Part shown: one piece after another, positions 1 to 5,195 of the stretch
Layout of the letters: the number at the start of each line of letters is the position of its first letter
How positions within the stretch are numbered: the first letter of the stretch is position 1
Origin: an uncultured Prevotellaceae bacterium
Lineage (GTDB): Bacteria; Bacteroidota; Bacteroidia; Bacteroidales; Muribaculaceae
Reading direction: 5' to 3'
NCBI GenBank assembly: GCA_937896015.1
Contig: CALBLR010000298.1
Coordinates: 1 to 13,104 of the forward strand
Length of the DNA: 13,104 bases
Notes under the pieces: model-generated
Told to the model about the DNA's origin: nothing
Database searches by the model: none
The model's input: the letters and a program-made list of their open reading frames with translations, nothing else
Position numbers and translations under genes: made by a program

Positions 1-399
1 GAAATGGACCCCAAGACGCCCTACAACGTGATCGACCTGATGGAGGAGCAGAAGAGCGTCACCAACATGGGCGGCACCATGCGCCTGGGCGCATATGCCT
101 GCCACCTGAAGGAGGGCTCGACCGTGGCCAAGGCCTACGGCAAGCTCGACATCGAGGAGCGCCACCGCCACCGCTTTGAGTTCAACGACGAGTTCCGCAA
201 GCAGTTTGAGGACGGCGGCATGAAGTGCGTGGGCGAGAACCCCGAGACCCACCTGGTGGAAGTGGTGGAAGTTGAGGGCAAGAAGTGGTATGTGGGCACA
301 CAGTATCACCCCGAGTACAGCAGCACTGTGCTCAACCCCCACCCGCTGTTTATGAGCTTCATCGGTGCAGCCATCGCCAACCGCGACAGCCGCAAGTGA
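1..399 (+). CDS. pyrG: CTP synthase, C-terminal part (partial at left edge)
   Basis: This is the C-terminal glutamine amidotransferase part of CTP synthase, which makes CTP from UTP, ATP and glutamine-derived ammonia in the cytoplasm. The frame is open from base 1, so the gene starts outside the window; about 132 codons are visible before TGA at 397-399. The motif GTQYHPEY near the end carries the His (codon 307-309) and Glu (codon 313-315) of the class I amidotransferase triad; the nucleophilic Cys lies upstream and is not seen. The stretch [11 protein letters not shown] and the segment [11 protein letters not shown] are also characteristic of PyrG. The end matches the family: a short helix after PHPLF, then a basic tail. 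yidC follows after 82 bp with no terminator between them, so co-transcription is likely; as I recall, this gene order is common in Bacteroides relatives. Identification is firm. Confidence 0.96.
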   Translation, partial: EMDPKTPYNVIDLMEEQKSVTNMGGTMRLGAYACHLKEGSTVAKAYGKLDIEERHRHRFEFNDEFRKQFEDGGMKCVGENPETHLVEVVEVEGKKWYVGTQYHPEYSSTVLNPHPLFMSFIGAAIANRDSRK

Positions 400-481
400 T
401 GGCGCGCAGAGCGCAAAAAAAGAGAGACATATTTCATTCAACTACAAACAGATAAGAAACACAAAACACACTCACAAAAGA

Positions 482-2599
482 ATGGACAAGAACACTGTGA
501 TAGGCTTGATTCTGATGTGCGCGGTGATATTCGGCTTCATGTATTTGAACGAGCCCAGCCAAGCTGAGCTGGCCGAGCAGCGCCGCCAGGACTCCATAGC
601 CAAGGTTGAGCAGACCCAGAGGCAGCAGCGCGCCGCCTCGGCATCGGCAACCGACACCCTCAGCTCCGACGACTTGGCGCAGCTGAAGGAAGCCATGCGC
701 AAGCTTGGCTCCATCGACAACGGCGGTGTGAAGCTGAGTCTGGGCCAGGGCGACATGGTGCAGGGCACCGTGGCCGCCGGCGGCAAGACCATTGACTTCA
801 ACGAGCTGATGGGCACCGACGCCACCGACGCCAAGGCACACAATCTGGCCGTGGCCGCCGTGAAGGCCGAAATCGACAAGTTTGCCAAAAACGGCTCGTT
901 TGCATCGTGCCTGACCGGCACAGAGCAGATAGTGAAGCTGAAAAACGACGTGCTTGAGATAGAGCTGTCGACCAAGGGCGGCGTGGTGTCGCGCGCCACA
1001 CTGCTCGACTACAAGGCCTACAACGCCCCCCACGTGGAGGTGTTCACCCCGGGCGACAACACCTACAGCTTCATCCTCAACGGCAATTCGCAACGCTTCG
1101 ACACCCGCAACTTCTACTTCACTCCCCGCCAGCTCAACGACAGCACGGTGGAGATGGACCTGAATCTGGCCGGCGGCGCCGTGTGGGGCCTGCGCTACAC
1201 GCTGCTCAAGGGCAGCTACATGGTGCGCATGGAGGTGGTGCAGCGCGGCATGGCGCAAGTGATACCCACCAACATCCCCAACATGGACCTGGCCTGGCAC
1301 CAGAAGATGAGCCGCCACGAAGAGGGCAAGATGTTTGAGGAGCGCAACAGCGGCATCTACTTCAAATATGCCGGCCAGGACGGCTCGGTTGAAAACCTGA
1401 AGGAAAGCGGCGACGACGAGAAGACGACGCAAGACCAGCTGAAGTGGATATCGACCAAAAACCAGTTTTTCTCGGCAGTGCTGATTGCCGACCACAACTT
1501 CACCGGCGCCAAGCTTGAGAGCCACGAGATAAAGAAGGACTCGCCCGACTACGACCGCTACCTGAAGGAGATGGACATCACCACGTCGGTGCAGTACAGC
1601 TCGAGCAACCCCAATCCGGCTTCGTTCTACTTCTACTTCGGCCCCAACAAATACAAGTTGCTGTCGGAGTATGACAAGTATTCGCCAAGCGAAGACCTCA
1701 AGCTCACCAGCCTGATTCCGCTGGGCTGGAAGTGGCTGCGCTGGATCAACACGGGCATCATCATACCCGTGTTCAACTGGCTGGGCAAGTACATCAGCAA
1801 CTACGGCATCATCATCCTCATACTCACACTGCTGCTCAAGCTTGTGCTGTCGCCGCTCACCTACAAGAGCTACATTTCGCAGGCCAAGATGCGCGTGCTT
1901 GCGCCCGACATCAAGGCCATCAACGACAAATATCCTGGCCAGGACAACGCCATGAAGCGCCAGCAGAAGACCATGGAGCTCTACAGCCAGGCCGGCGCCA
2001 GCCCATTCGGCGGCTGCCTGCCCATGCTGCTGCAAATGCCCATACTCATTGCCATGTTCTGGTTCTTCCCGTCGTGCATTGAGTTGCGCGGCGAGTCGTT
2101 CCTGTGGGCCAAAGACCTCTCGGCCCCCGACGCCATCTGCTCGTGGACCACTCAGATTCCGTTCATCACCAGCTACTTCGGCAACCACATAAGCCTGTTC
2201 TGCATGCTCATGACGGTCACCAACATCGCCTACACCTACCTCACCATGCAGTCGCAGCAGCAGTCGCAGCAAATGCCGGGCATGAAGTGGATGATGTATT
2301 TGATGCCGCTCATGTTCCTGGTGTTCTTCAACAACTACGCCTCGGGCCTGAGCTACTACTACTTCATAGGAGAAGGTGCGCGCCAAGATGGCCGAAAACG
2401 CCAAGAAGCCCAAAAAGAAGAGCGGCTTCATGGCACGCCTCGAGGAGGCCCAGCGCCAGCAGCAGGCAGCACTGCGCGAGCAGGAGAAGCGCAACAAGAA
2501 GAAACGCAAATAAGAGACACTCACACACACCGACATAGGCAGTCAGCCCCGCGGCAGGATTTTTTTGAGATCGCCGCGGGGCTGACTCTTTATTGTTGA
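482..2599 (+). CDS. yidC: Membrane protein insertase YidC, frame broken near the C-terminus
   Basis: YidC/Oxa1-type insertase, which inserts and folds inner-membrane proteins alone or with Sec. I chose the ATG at 482 because MDKNTVIGLILMCAV begins the usual N-terminal transmembrane helix (about residues 5-22); an upstream in-frame ATG at 365 lies inside pyrG. Next comes a long periplasmic domain (about 23-420), then the conserved core from about residue 424: GIIIPVFNWLGKYISNYG, LSPLTYKSYISQAKMR, GASPFGGCLPMLLQMPILIA, and FNNYASGLSYYYF. Lys453 sits where the groove Arg of E. coli YidC lies. After Ile629 (codon 2366-2368) the homology stops. The second half of the last helix is absent and the usual Lys-rich tail is found in another frame (2370-2513). 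As read, the frame runs 76 unrelated residues through the terminator to TGA at 2599. The intended end was almost certainly TAA 2511-2513. It is either a pseudogene or an assembly/sequencing deletion of 3n+2 bases. Confidence 0.9.
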   Translation: MDKNTVIGLILMCAVIFGFMYLNEPSQAELAEQRRQDSIAKVEQTQRQQRAASASATDTLSSDDLAQLKEAMRKLGSIDNGGVKLSLGQGDMVQGTVAAGGKTIDFNELMGTDATDAKAHNLAVAAVKAEIDKFAKNGSFASCLTGTEQIVKLKNDVLEIELSTKGGVVSRATLLDYKAYNAPHVEVFTPGDNTYSFILNGNSQRFDTRNFYFTPRQLNDSTVEMDLNLAGGAVWGLRYTLLKGSYMVRMEVVQRGMAQVIPTNIPNMDLAWHQKMSRHEEGKMFEERNSGIYFKYAGQDGSVENLKESGDDEKTTQDQLKWISTKNQFFSAVLIADHNFTGAKLESHEIKKDSPDYDRYLKEMDITTSVQYSSSNPNPASFYFYFGPNKYKLLSEYDKYSPSEDLKLTSLIPLGWKWLRWINTGIIIPVFNWLGKYISNYGIIILILTLLLKLVLSPLTYKSYISQAKMRVLAPDIKAINDKYPGQDNAMKRQQKTMELYSQAGASPFGGCLPMLLQMPILIAMFWFFPSCIELRGESFLWAKDLSAPDAICSWTTQIPFITSYFGNHISLFCMLMTVTNIAYTYLTMQSQQQSQQMPGMKWMMYLMPLMFLVFFNNYASGLSYYYFIGEGARQDGRKRQEAQKEERLHGTPRGGPAPAAGSTARAGEAQQEETQIRDTHTHRHRQSAPRQDFFEIAAGLTLYC
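2370..2513 (+). other. Orphaned C-terminal tail of YidC in a shifted frame
   Basis: Read in the third frame from 2370, this stretch gives 47 residues starting EKVRAKMAENAKKPKKKSG and ending EQEKRNKKKRK, then TAA. This is the typical basic, coiled-coil-like cytoplasmic tail of Bacteroidetes YidC, thought to contact the ribosome. It has no start codon of its own: the same frame has TAG just upstream at 2367-2369. It therefore belongs to the upstream gene, not to a separate small protein. Confidence 0.85.
2541..2595 (+). terminator. Rho-independent terminator after pyrG-yidC
   Basis: A perfect 15-bp stem (2541-2555 with 2573-2587) with a 17-nt loop that contains a run of T, followed by a T-rich stretch. 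It begins 28 bp after the expected yidC stop at 2511-2513, which supports that stop as the true gene end. The frame-shifted reading of yidC runs straight through it. Confidence 0.85.
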
Positions 2600-2656
2600 G
2601 ACATGTGCAAATGTGTGGATTATAGTCATGGATGTTAGGATTTTACGCACGATTTG

Positions 2657-2687
2657 TTGAATTATTGTGACAGAAGCATTACCTTTG
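2657..2687 (+). promoter_or_regulatory. Bacteroidetes-type promoter for the 399-residue secreted protein
   Basis: TACCTTTG at 2680-2687 fits the -7 consensus TAnnTTTG, and TTG at 2657-2659 lies 20 nt upstream as a -33 element. The expected transcript start is near 2693, leaving an AT-rich leader of about 68 nt before the ATG at 2761. The 15 nt at 2674-2688 are identical to the core of the tRNA-Arg promoter on the other strand. Confidence 0.6.
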
Positions 2688-2760
2688 CCCCGATTTTCAG
2701 AGCTTGACAACGAAAACTCGACAAACACATATATAAAACAACAGAATAATTGAACCAATT

Positions 2761-3960
2761 ATGAAATCAAGCAAACTTATCGTGGCCGCATCGGCTGCGC
2801 TTTGCGCAATGTGCGCAATGGCCGAGGGCGGCAGTTTCAATGCCACAGTGCTCACATCGAGCAAGCAGGACACACTGGAATTCAGCAAGACTCCCATCAC
2901 CGACAGCGTGGGCAACATCGCCTACCAGCGCGTGCAGAGCAAGGTGCTGACGCACACATTCCAGACGTTCCGCAACCAGTATGTGCTCACCGCCGGTGAC
3001 TTCGAGGGCAAGCTGCCCGCAGGCGCCAAGGTGACAGGCGTCTCGCTCGACGGCTACAACAACGGCGGCAAGACCACCACATTCAGCGCCATTGGCGTGG
3101 GCATCGAAGCATGCGACACCGTGCCCGCACTCAACTACACCAATGGCCTTAACGAGAGCGACACCATTGCCAACATGCACACGGGCTGGGAGCAGTGGAC
3201 AATAGACGCCTCCGGCCGCGCCGACTCGGCCGTGACAGTGGTCAACGCGCCATTCACCCAAGGCAGCCCGCTGGCCTACAATGGCAACAACCTGCTTATC
3301 ACCATGCAGCTGGAATATGAAGGCCGCAACGGCATGGACTACTGCTACCAGAAAGCCGCGGCAGCTGCCGAGGTGGCCACCGTGATGCGCTCGGGCAGCT
3401 TCGCATTCAGCGGCAAGGGAGTGTGGTATAAGGAGAACAGCAACCTATGGAACAAGGGCGTGGCCGCAGCGGTGGCCGGATACATGAGCGTTGAGACCAA
3501 CACCGTGCCCGCATTCAAACTCAGCTACTACACCAACGACATGCACGTGACCGTGCGCGACAACGACGGACGCGACCTTGAGGCAAGCCTCACGCTCATC
3601 GACGAGACGACCGACAAGACGCTGTATGGCAACATACGCAAGGCCAACTACACATTTGCCAACCTCGACTACACACACACCTACACTCTGGCCATGAAAT
3701 GCGGCGACCAGCAGAAGCAGGTGACCGGCATCAAGTTTGGCGACACCGCAGCCGATGCCATCAGCAACGACGTGTATGTGGAGCTGAAGCAGCAAACCAG
3801 CACCGGTGTTGAGGCCAACGTGGCCGAAGCTGAGGTGGCCGGCGTGCAATACGTGAGCCTGTCGGGCGCTGTGAGCAGCGAGCCCTTCGACGGTGTAAAC
3901 GTGGTGGTGACCACCTACACCGACGGCACCCGCACCGCAGCCAAGAAAATTGTGAAATAA
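2761..3960 (+). CDS. Exported protein of unknown function with sorting-type C-terminal domain
   Basis: A 399-residue protein I do not recognise as a named family. It starts MKSSKLIVAASAALCAMC, a signal peptide with likely cleavage after Ala-Met-Ala near residue 21. The body is beta-rich with many Thr, Asn, Gly and aromatic residues. One stretch (PAGAKVTGVSLDGYNNGG, then NAPFTQGSPLAYNGNNLLI) resembles the ligand-binding or choice-of-anchor beta-sandwich domains common in Bacteroidales surface proteins. A second, smaller domain starts at about residue 255 (SYYTNDMHVTVRDNDGR) and looks like a carboxypeptidase-regulatory-type sandwich. The last 40 residues (VQYVSLSG..., FDGVNVVVTTYTDGT, ending KKIVK) resemble type IX secretion C-terminal sorting domains, suggesting export across the outer membrane and surface attachment or release. 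It is monocistronic, with its own promoter and terminators. Function is unknown; the export prediction is fairly secure. Confidence 0.85.
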   Translation: MKSSKLIVAASAALCAMCAMAEGGSFNATVLTSSKQDTLEFSKTPITDSVGNIAYQRVQSKVLTHTFQTFRNQYVLTAGDFEGKLPAGAKVTGVSLDGYNNGGKTTTFSAIGVGIEACDTVPALNYTNGLNESDTIANMHTGWEQWTIDASGRADSAVTVVNAPFTQGSPLAYNGNNLLITMQLEYEGRNGMDYCYQKAAAAAEVATVMRSGSFAFSGKGVWYKENSNLWNKGVAAAVAGYMSVETNTVPAFKLSYYTNDMHVTVRDNDGRDLEASLTLIDETTDKTLYGNIRKANYTFANLDYTHTYTLAMKCGDQQKQVTGIKFGDTAADAISNDVYVELKQQTSTGVEANVAEAEVAGVQYVSLSGAVSSEPFDGVNVVVTTYTDGTRTAAKKIVK

Positions 3961-3967
3961 CAGAGAC

Positions 3968-3989
3968 GCGGTGGCAATATAGCCACCGC
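3968..3989. terminator. Hairpin just after the secreted protein gene
   Basis: A perfect 8-bp stem (3968-3975 with 3982-3989) and a 6-nt AT-only loop, starting 8 bp after the stop codon. No U-run follows, so alone it is a weak terminator. It may instead protect the 3' end of the mRNA or work with the next hairpin. Confidence 0.4.
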
Positions 3990-4008
3990 ACAGCACAGCA
4001 ACCATAAC

Positions 4009-4053
4009 GACCGCCGCAAGCCCGCGCTTGTGGCGGTCGCCTGTTTATTTTTC
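4009..4053 (+). terminator. Rho-independent terminator after the secreted protein gene
   Basis: A 12-bp stem with one G-U pair (4009-4020 with 4027-4038), loop CCCGCG, and then a T-rich tract (TGTTTATTTTTC). This is the likely true end of the transcript starting near 2693. Confidence 0.75.
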
Positions 4054-4150
4054 GGCATATGGCGGCGGAAAAGCAAGTCATTTGCCCCCATTCAAGGCAG
4101 CCACAGCCACAATTGCGGATTTTTGGGGCACGTTTGGGCTACGCCCATCG
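4054..4150. other. Intergenic stretch with no recognisable gene
   Basis: Between the terminator and the palindromic element I see no start with plausible coding potential, no promoter matching the -33/-7 pattern and no RNA gene. Short open frames here run on into the repeat element in several frames and look accidental. Confidence 0.5.
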
Positions 4151-4534
4151 GATGCGGCATGCCGAAAGCACTGAAAAAGTATCAATCCCGGAGGGATTGG
4201 ATATGCGTAGGCAGGTATGCAGCGGAGCGCAGCCGACGCGAAATGCCTGCTTACCATCCACCCGAGCCACGCATTACAGAGGAATGCGACCACTGCACCC
4301 CGCTACGTATCGCAAGGCAGCAATCAGCTGAATACGCCAGTTGTTGCATTCCTCCGGAATGCCTTGTGTTGGCGAGCCATGCAGCAGGCATTTCGCACGG
4401 CCTCCGCTACCGCTGCGCCCGCGCTGCATACCTGCCTACACATATCTTATCCCTAACGGGATAATGCCATCTACTATTTTGCTATATGTGTCTCAAATAA
4501 CGTTACTTTTTCAGCGCTTTCGGCATGCCGCGTC
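4151..4534. repeat. 384-bp imperfect palindromic element with mirrored hairpins
   Basis: The ends form a 31-nt inverted repeat (4151-4181 with 4504-4534; 2 mismatches), each containing the self-complementary CGGCATGCCG. Further in, the arms still match as inverted copies: GTAGGCAGGTATGCAGCG at 4207-4224 recurs on the opposite strand in the right arm. Each arm carries three hairpins in mirror order: CAATCCC/GGGATTG (4183-4199) and TTATCCC/GGGATAA (4447-4464); GCAGGTAT/ATGCCTGC (4211-4250) and its counterpart (4384-4435); and GCATT/AATGC (4271-4287) and GCATTCC/GGAATGC (4346-4362). A central spacer of about 58 bp is not repeated. Open frames exist on both strands but look incidental, since they arise from the mirrored arms. 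It encodes no transposase. It may be a MITE-like or REPIN-like element mobilised by another gene, or a structured RNA. Confidence 0.75.
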
Positions 4535-4586
4535 AGCTACATTAATTTACTGGTTTATTGTCAATTATGTTTTCGGGTAAAGGCAC

Positions 4587-4619
4587 AAAAAAATGGAAGC
4601 TGATTAGCTTCCATTTTTT
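4587..4619 (-). terminator. Terminator of tRNA-Arg (usable on both strands)
   Basis: A perfect 13-bp stem (4588-4600 with 4607-4619), loop TGATTA, with A-run and T-run on either side of a GC-containing core (TGGAAGC/GCTTCCA). On the minus strand it lies immediately 3' of the tRNA CCA end. On the plus strand it would also terminate transcripts coming from the left. Confidence 0.8.
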
Positions 4620-4621
4620 GC

Positions 4622-4698
4622 TGGTGACCCATATAGGATTCAAACCTATAACCTTTTGATCCGTAGTCAAACACTCTATTCAGTTGAGCTAATGGGCC
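4622..4698 (-). tRNA. tRNA-Arg (anticodon ACG)
   Basis: On the minus strand a full cloverleaf can be folded. The acceptor GGCCCAT pairs with ATGGGTC (one G-U). The D-stem is GCTC/GAGT. The anticodon stem TTTGA/TCAAA encloses the 7-nt loop CTACGGA, which gives anticodon ACG (Arg, read as ICG after deamination). A 5-nt variable region follows, then T-stem ATAGG/CCTAT with loop TTTGAAT, discriminator A and an encoded CCA (4622-4624). The body without CCA is 74 nt (4625-4698). All stems pair and T33 is present, so the gene appears functional. Confidence 0.95.
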
Positions 4699-4715
4699 AT
4701 TTTTGTTTTGCAGTG

Positions 4716-4745
4716 CAAAGGTAATGCTTTTTTGTGAATTGTCAA
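4716..4745 (-). promoter_or_regulatory. Promoter of tRNA-Arg
   Basis: On the minus strand, TTG (4745-4743) is followed after exactly 19 nt by TACCTTTG (4723-4716), a full match to the Bacteroidetes -33/-7 pattern. It lies 17 nt upstream of the first base of the mature tRNA, so the primary 5' leader is short. Confidence 0.75.
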
Positions 4746-4756
4746 TGCTTTCGGGC

Positions 4757-4779
4757 AAAAAAAATCGCGCACGCGGCGC
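4757..4779 (-). terminator. Weak terminator after the 67-residue small protein gene
   Basis: On the minus strand a short GC-only stem (4776-4779 with 4767-4770, loop of 5 nt) is followed by a run of eight T. It lies 9 nt after the stop codon of the small gene and just upstream of the tRNA promoter. The short stem makes this tentative. Confidence 0.4.
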
Positions 4780-4787
4780 CTATTTTC

Positions 4788-4991
4788 TTAGAATGCCCAC
4801 AGCGCTGCCAGCCACACCAGCATTATGACGAAGGCGATGAGTGTGGCACCCTTAAGCACCTTGTAGTTCACAATGTAGTAGCCTTGGCGCGGAGCCTCCA
4901 CCTTTTCGGGCTTTTTGTCGGCCACGGCCAGCTTGTGCTCGTCGATGGGCTCAACGGGCTGGGCGTTTTCGCTATATAGACACGCTTTCAT
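4788..4991 (-). CDS. Small tail-anchored membrane protein, function unknown
   Basis: A 67-residue protein that I cannot assign to a named family. The N-terminal 46 residues are hydrophilic and Lys/Glu/Pro-rich (EPIDEHKLAVADKKPEKVEA), with no signal peptide. The last 21 residues (about 47-67, LKGATLIAFVIMLVWLAALW) form a single transmembrane helix running to the C-terminus, so the protein is probably anchored in the inner membrane with its N-terminus in the cytoplasm. A near-consensus promoter at 5040-5071 and a U-run after the stop support it as a real gene despite its size. The leader is about 40 nt and AT-rich, as is usual in this phylum. It is transcribed divergently from the OPT transporter gene. 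A role as a small regulator or subunit of a membrane complex is possible, but there is no direct evidence. Confidence 0.75.
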   Translation of the reverse strand: MKACLYSENAQPVEPIDEHKLAVADKKPEKVEAPRQGYYIVNYKVLKGATLIAFVIMLVWLAALWAF

Positions 4992-5039
4992 AACAATAAG
5001 GGGTTTTGTTTATTGATTGGTCACTTTTATTTTATGGTG

Positions 5040-5071
5040 CAAATATAGTGCTTTCCGGCCACCCCGGCAAA
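5040..5071 (-). promoter_or_regulatory. Promoter of the small membrane protein gene
   Basis: On the minus strand, TTTG (5071-5068) is separated by 20 nt from TATATTTG (5047-5040), an exact match to TAnnTTTG. Transcription would start near 5034, about 40 nt before the ATG whose A is at 4991. Confidence 0.75.
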
Positions 5072-5145
5072 TAAAAGAGGGTGAAAGGCGGGTGCGGCGC
5101 ACGTTTTTTGAAGGCGAATGTGTGGCAATGTTGACGCATTTTTTG

Positions 5146-5153
5146 TAACTTCG
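5146..5153 (+). promoter_or_regulatory. Possible -7 element for the OPT transporter gene
   Basis: TAACTTCG at 5146-5153, followed by CAAC, is one mismatch from TAnnTTTG and lies 42 nt upstream of the ATG. No convincing TTTG is present 19-21 nt upstream, so this is tentative. Confidence 0.4.
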
Positions 5154-5195
5154 CAACGTTTAGCAAGAAATAATAACTAAAAACTGGTAAAATAG

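Noticed and set aside
2360..2513. Programmed ribosomal frameshift joining the two parts of yidC
   Set aside because: A simple slip would not restore the protein, because the second half of the last helix is also missing and no slippery heptamer is visible at the junction.
434..2536. A 700-codon open frame on the minus strand, antisense to yidC
   Set aside because: The protein is His/Ala/Val/Leu-rich without domains and mirrors the GC-rich third positions of yidC, whose conserved motifs are clear on the plus strand. It is a codon-bias shadow.
4138..4540. GCTAC at 4138-4142 and 4536-4540 as a target-site duplication of the palindromic element
   Set aside because: The two copies lie at unequal distances from the element ends (8 bp and 1 bp), so five matching bases are likely to be chance.
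4030..4580. Several short open frames of 71-144 codons on both strands in the 4.0-4.6 kb gap
   Set aside because: They arise from the mirrored arms of the palindromic element and appear in several frames with similar peptides. They lack promoters and recognisable domains.
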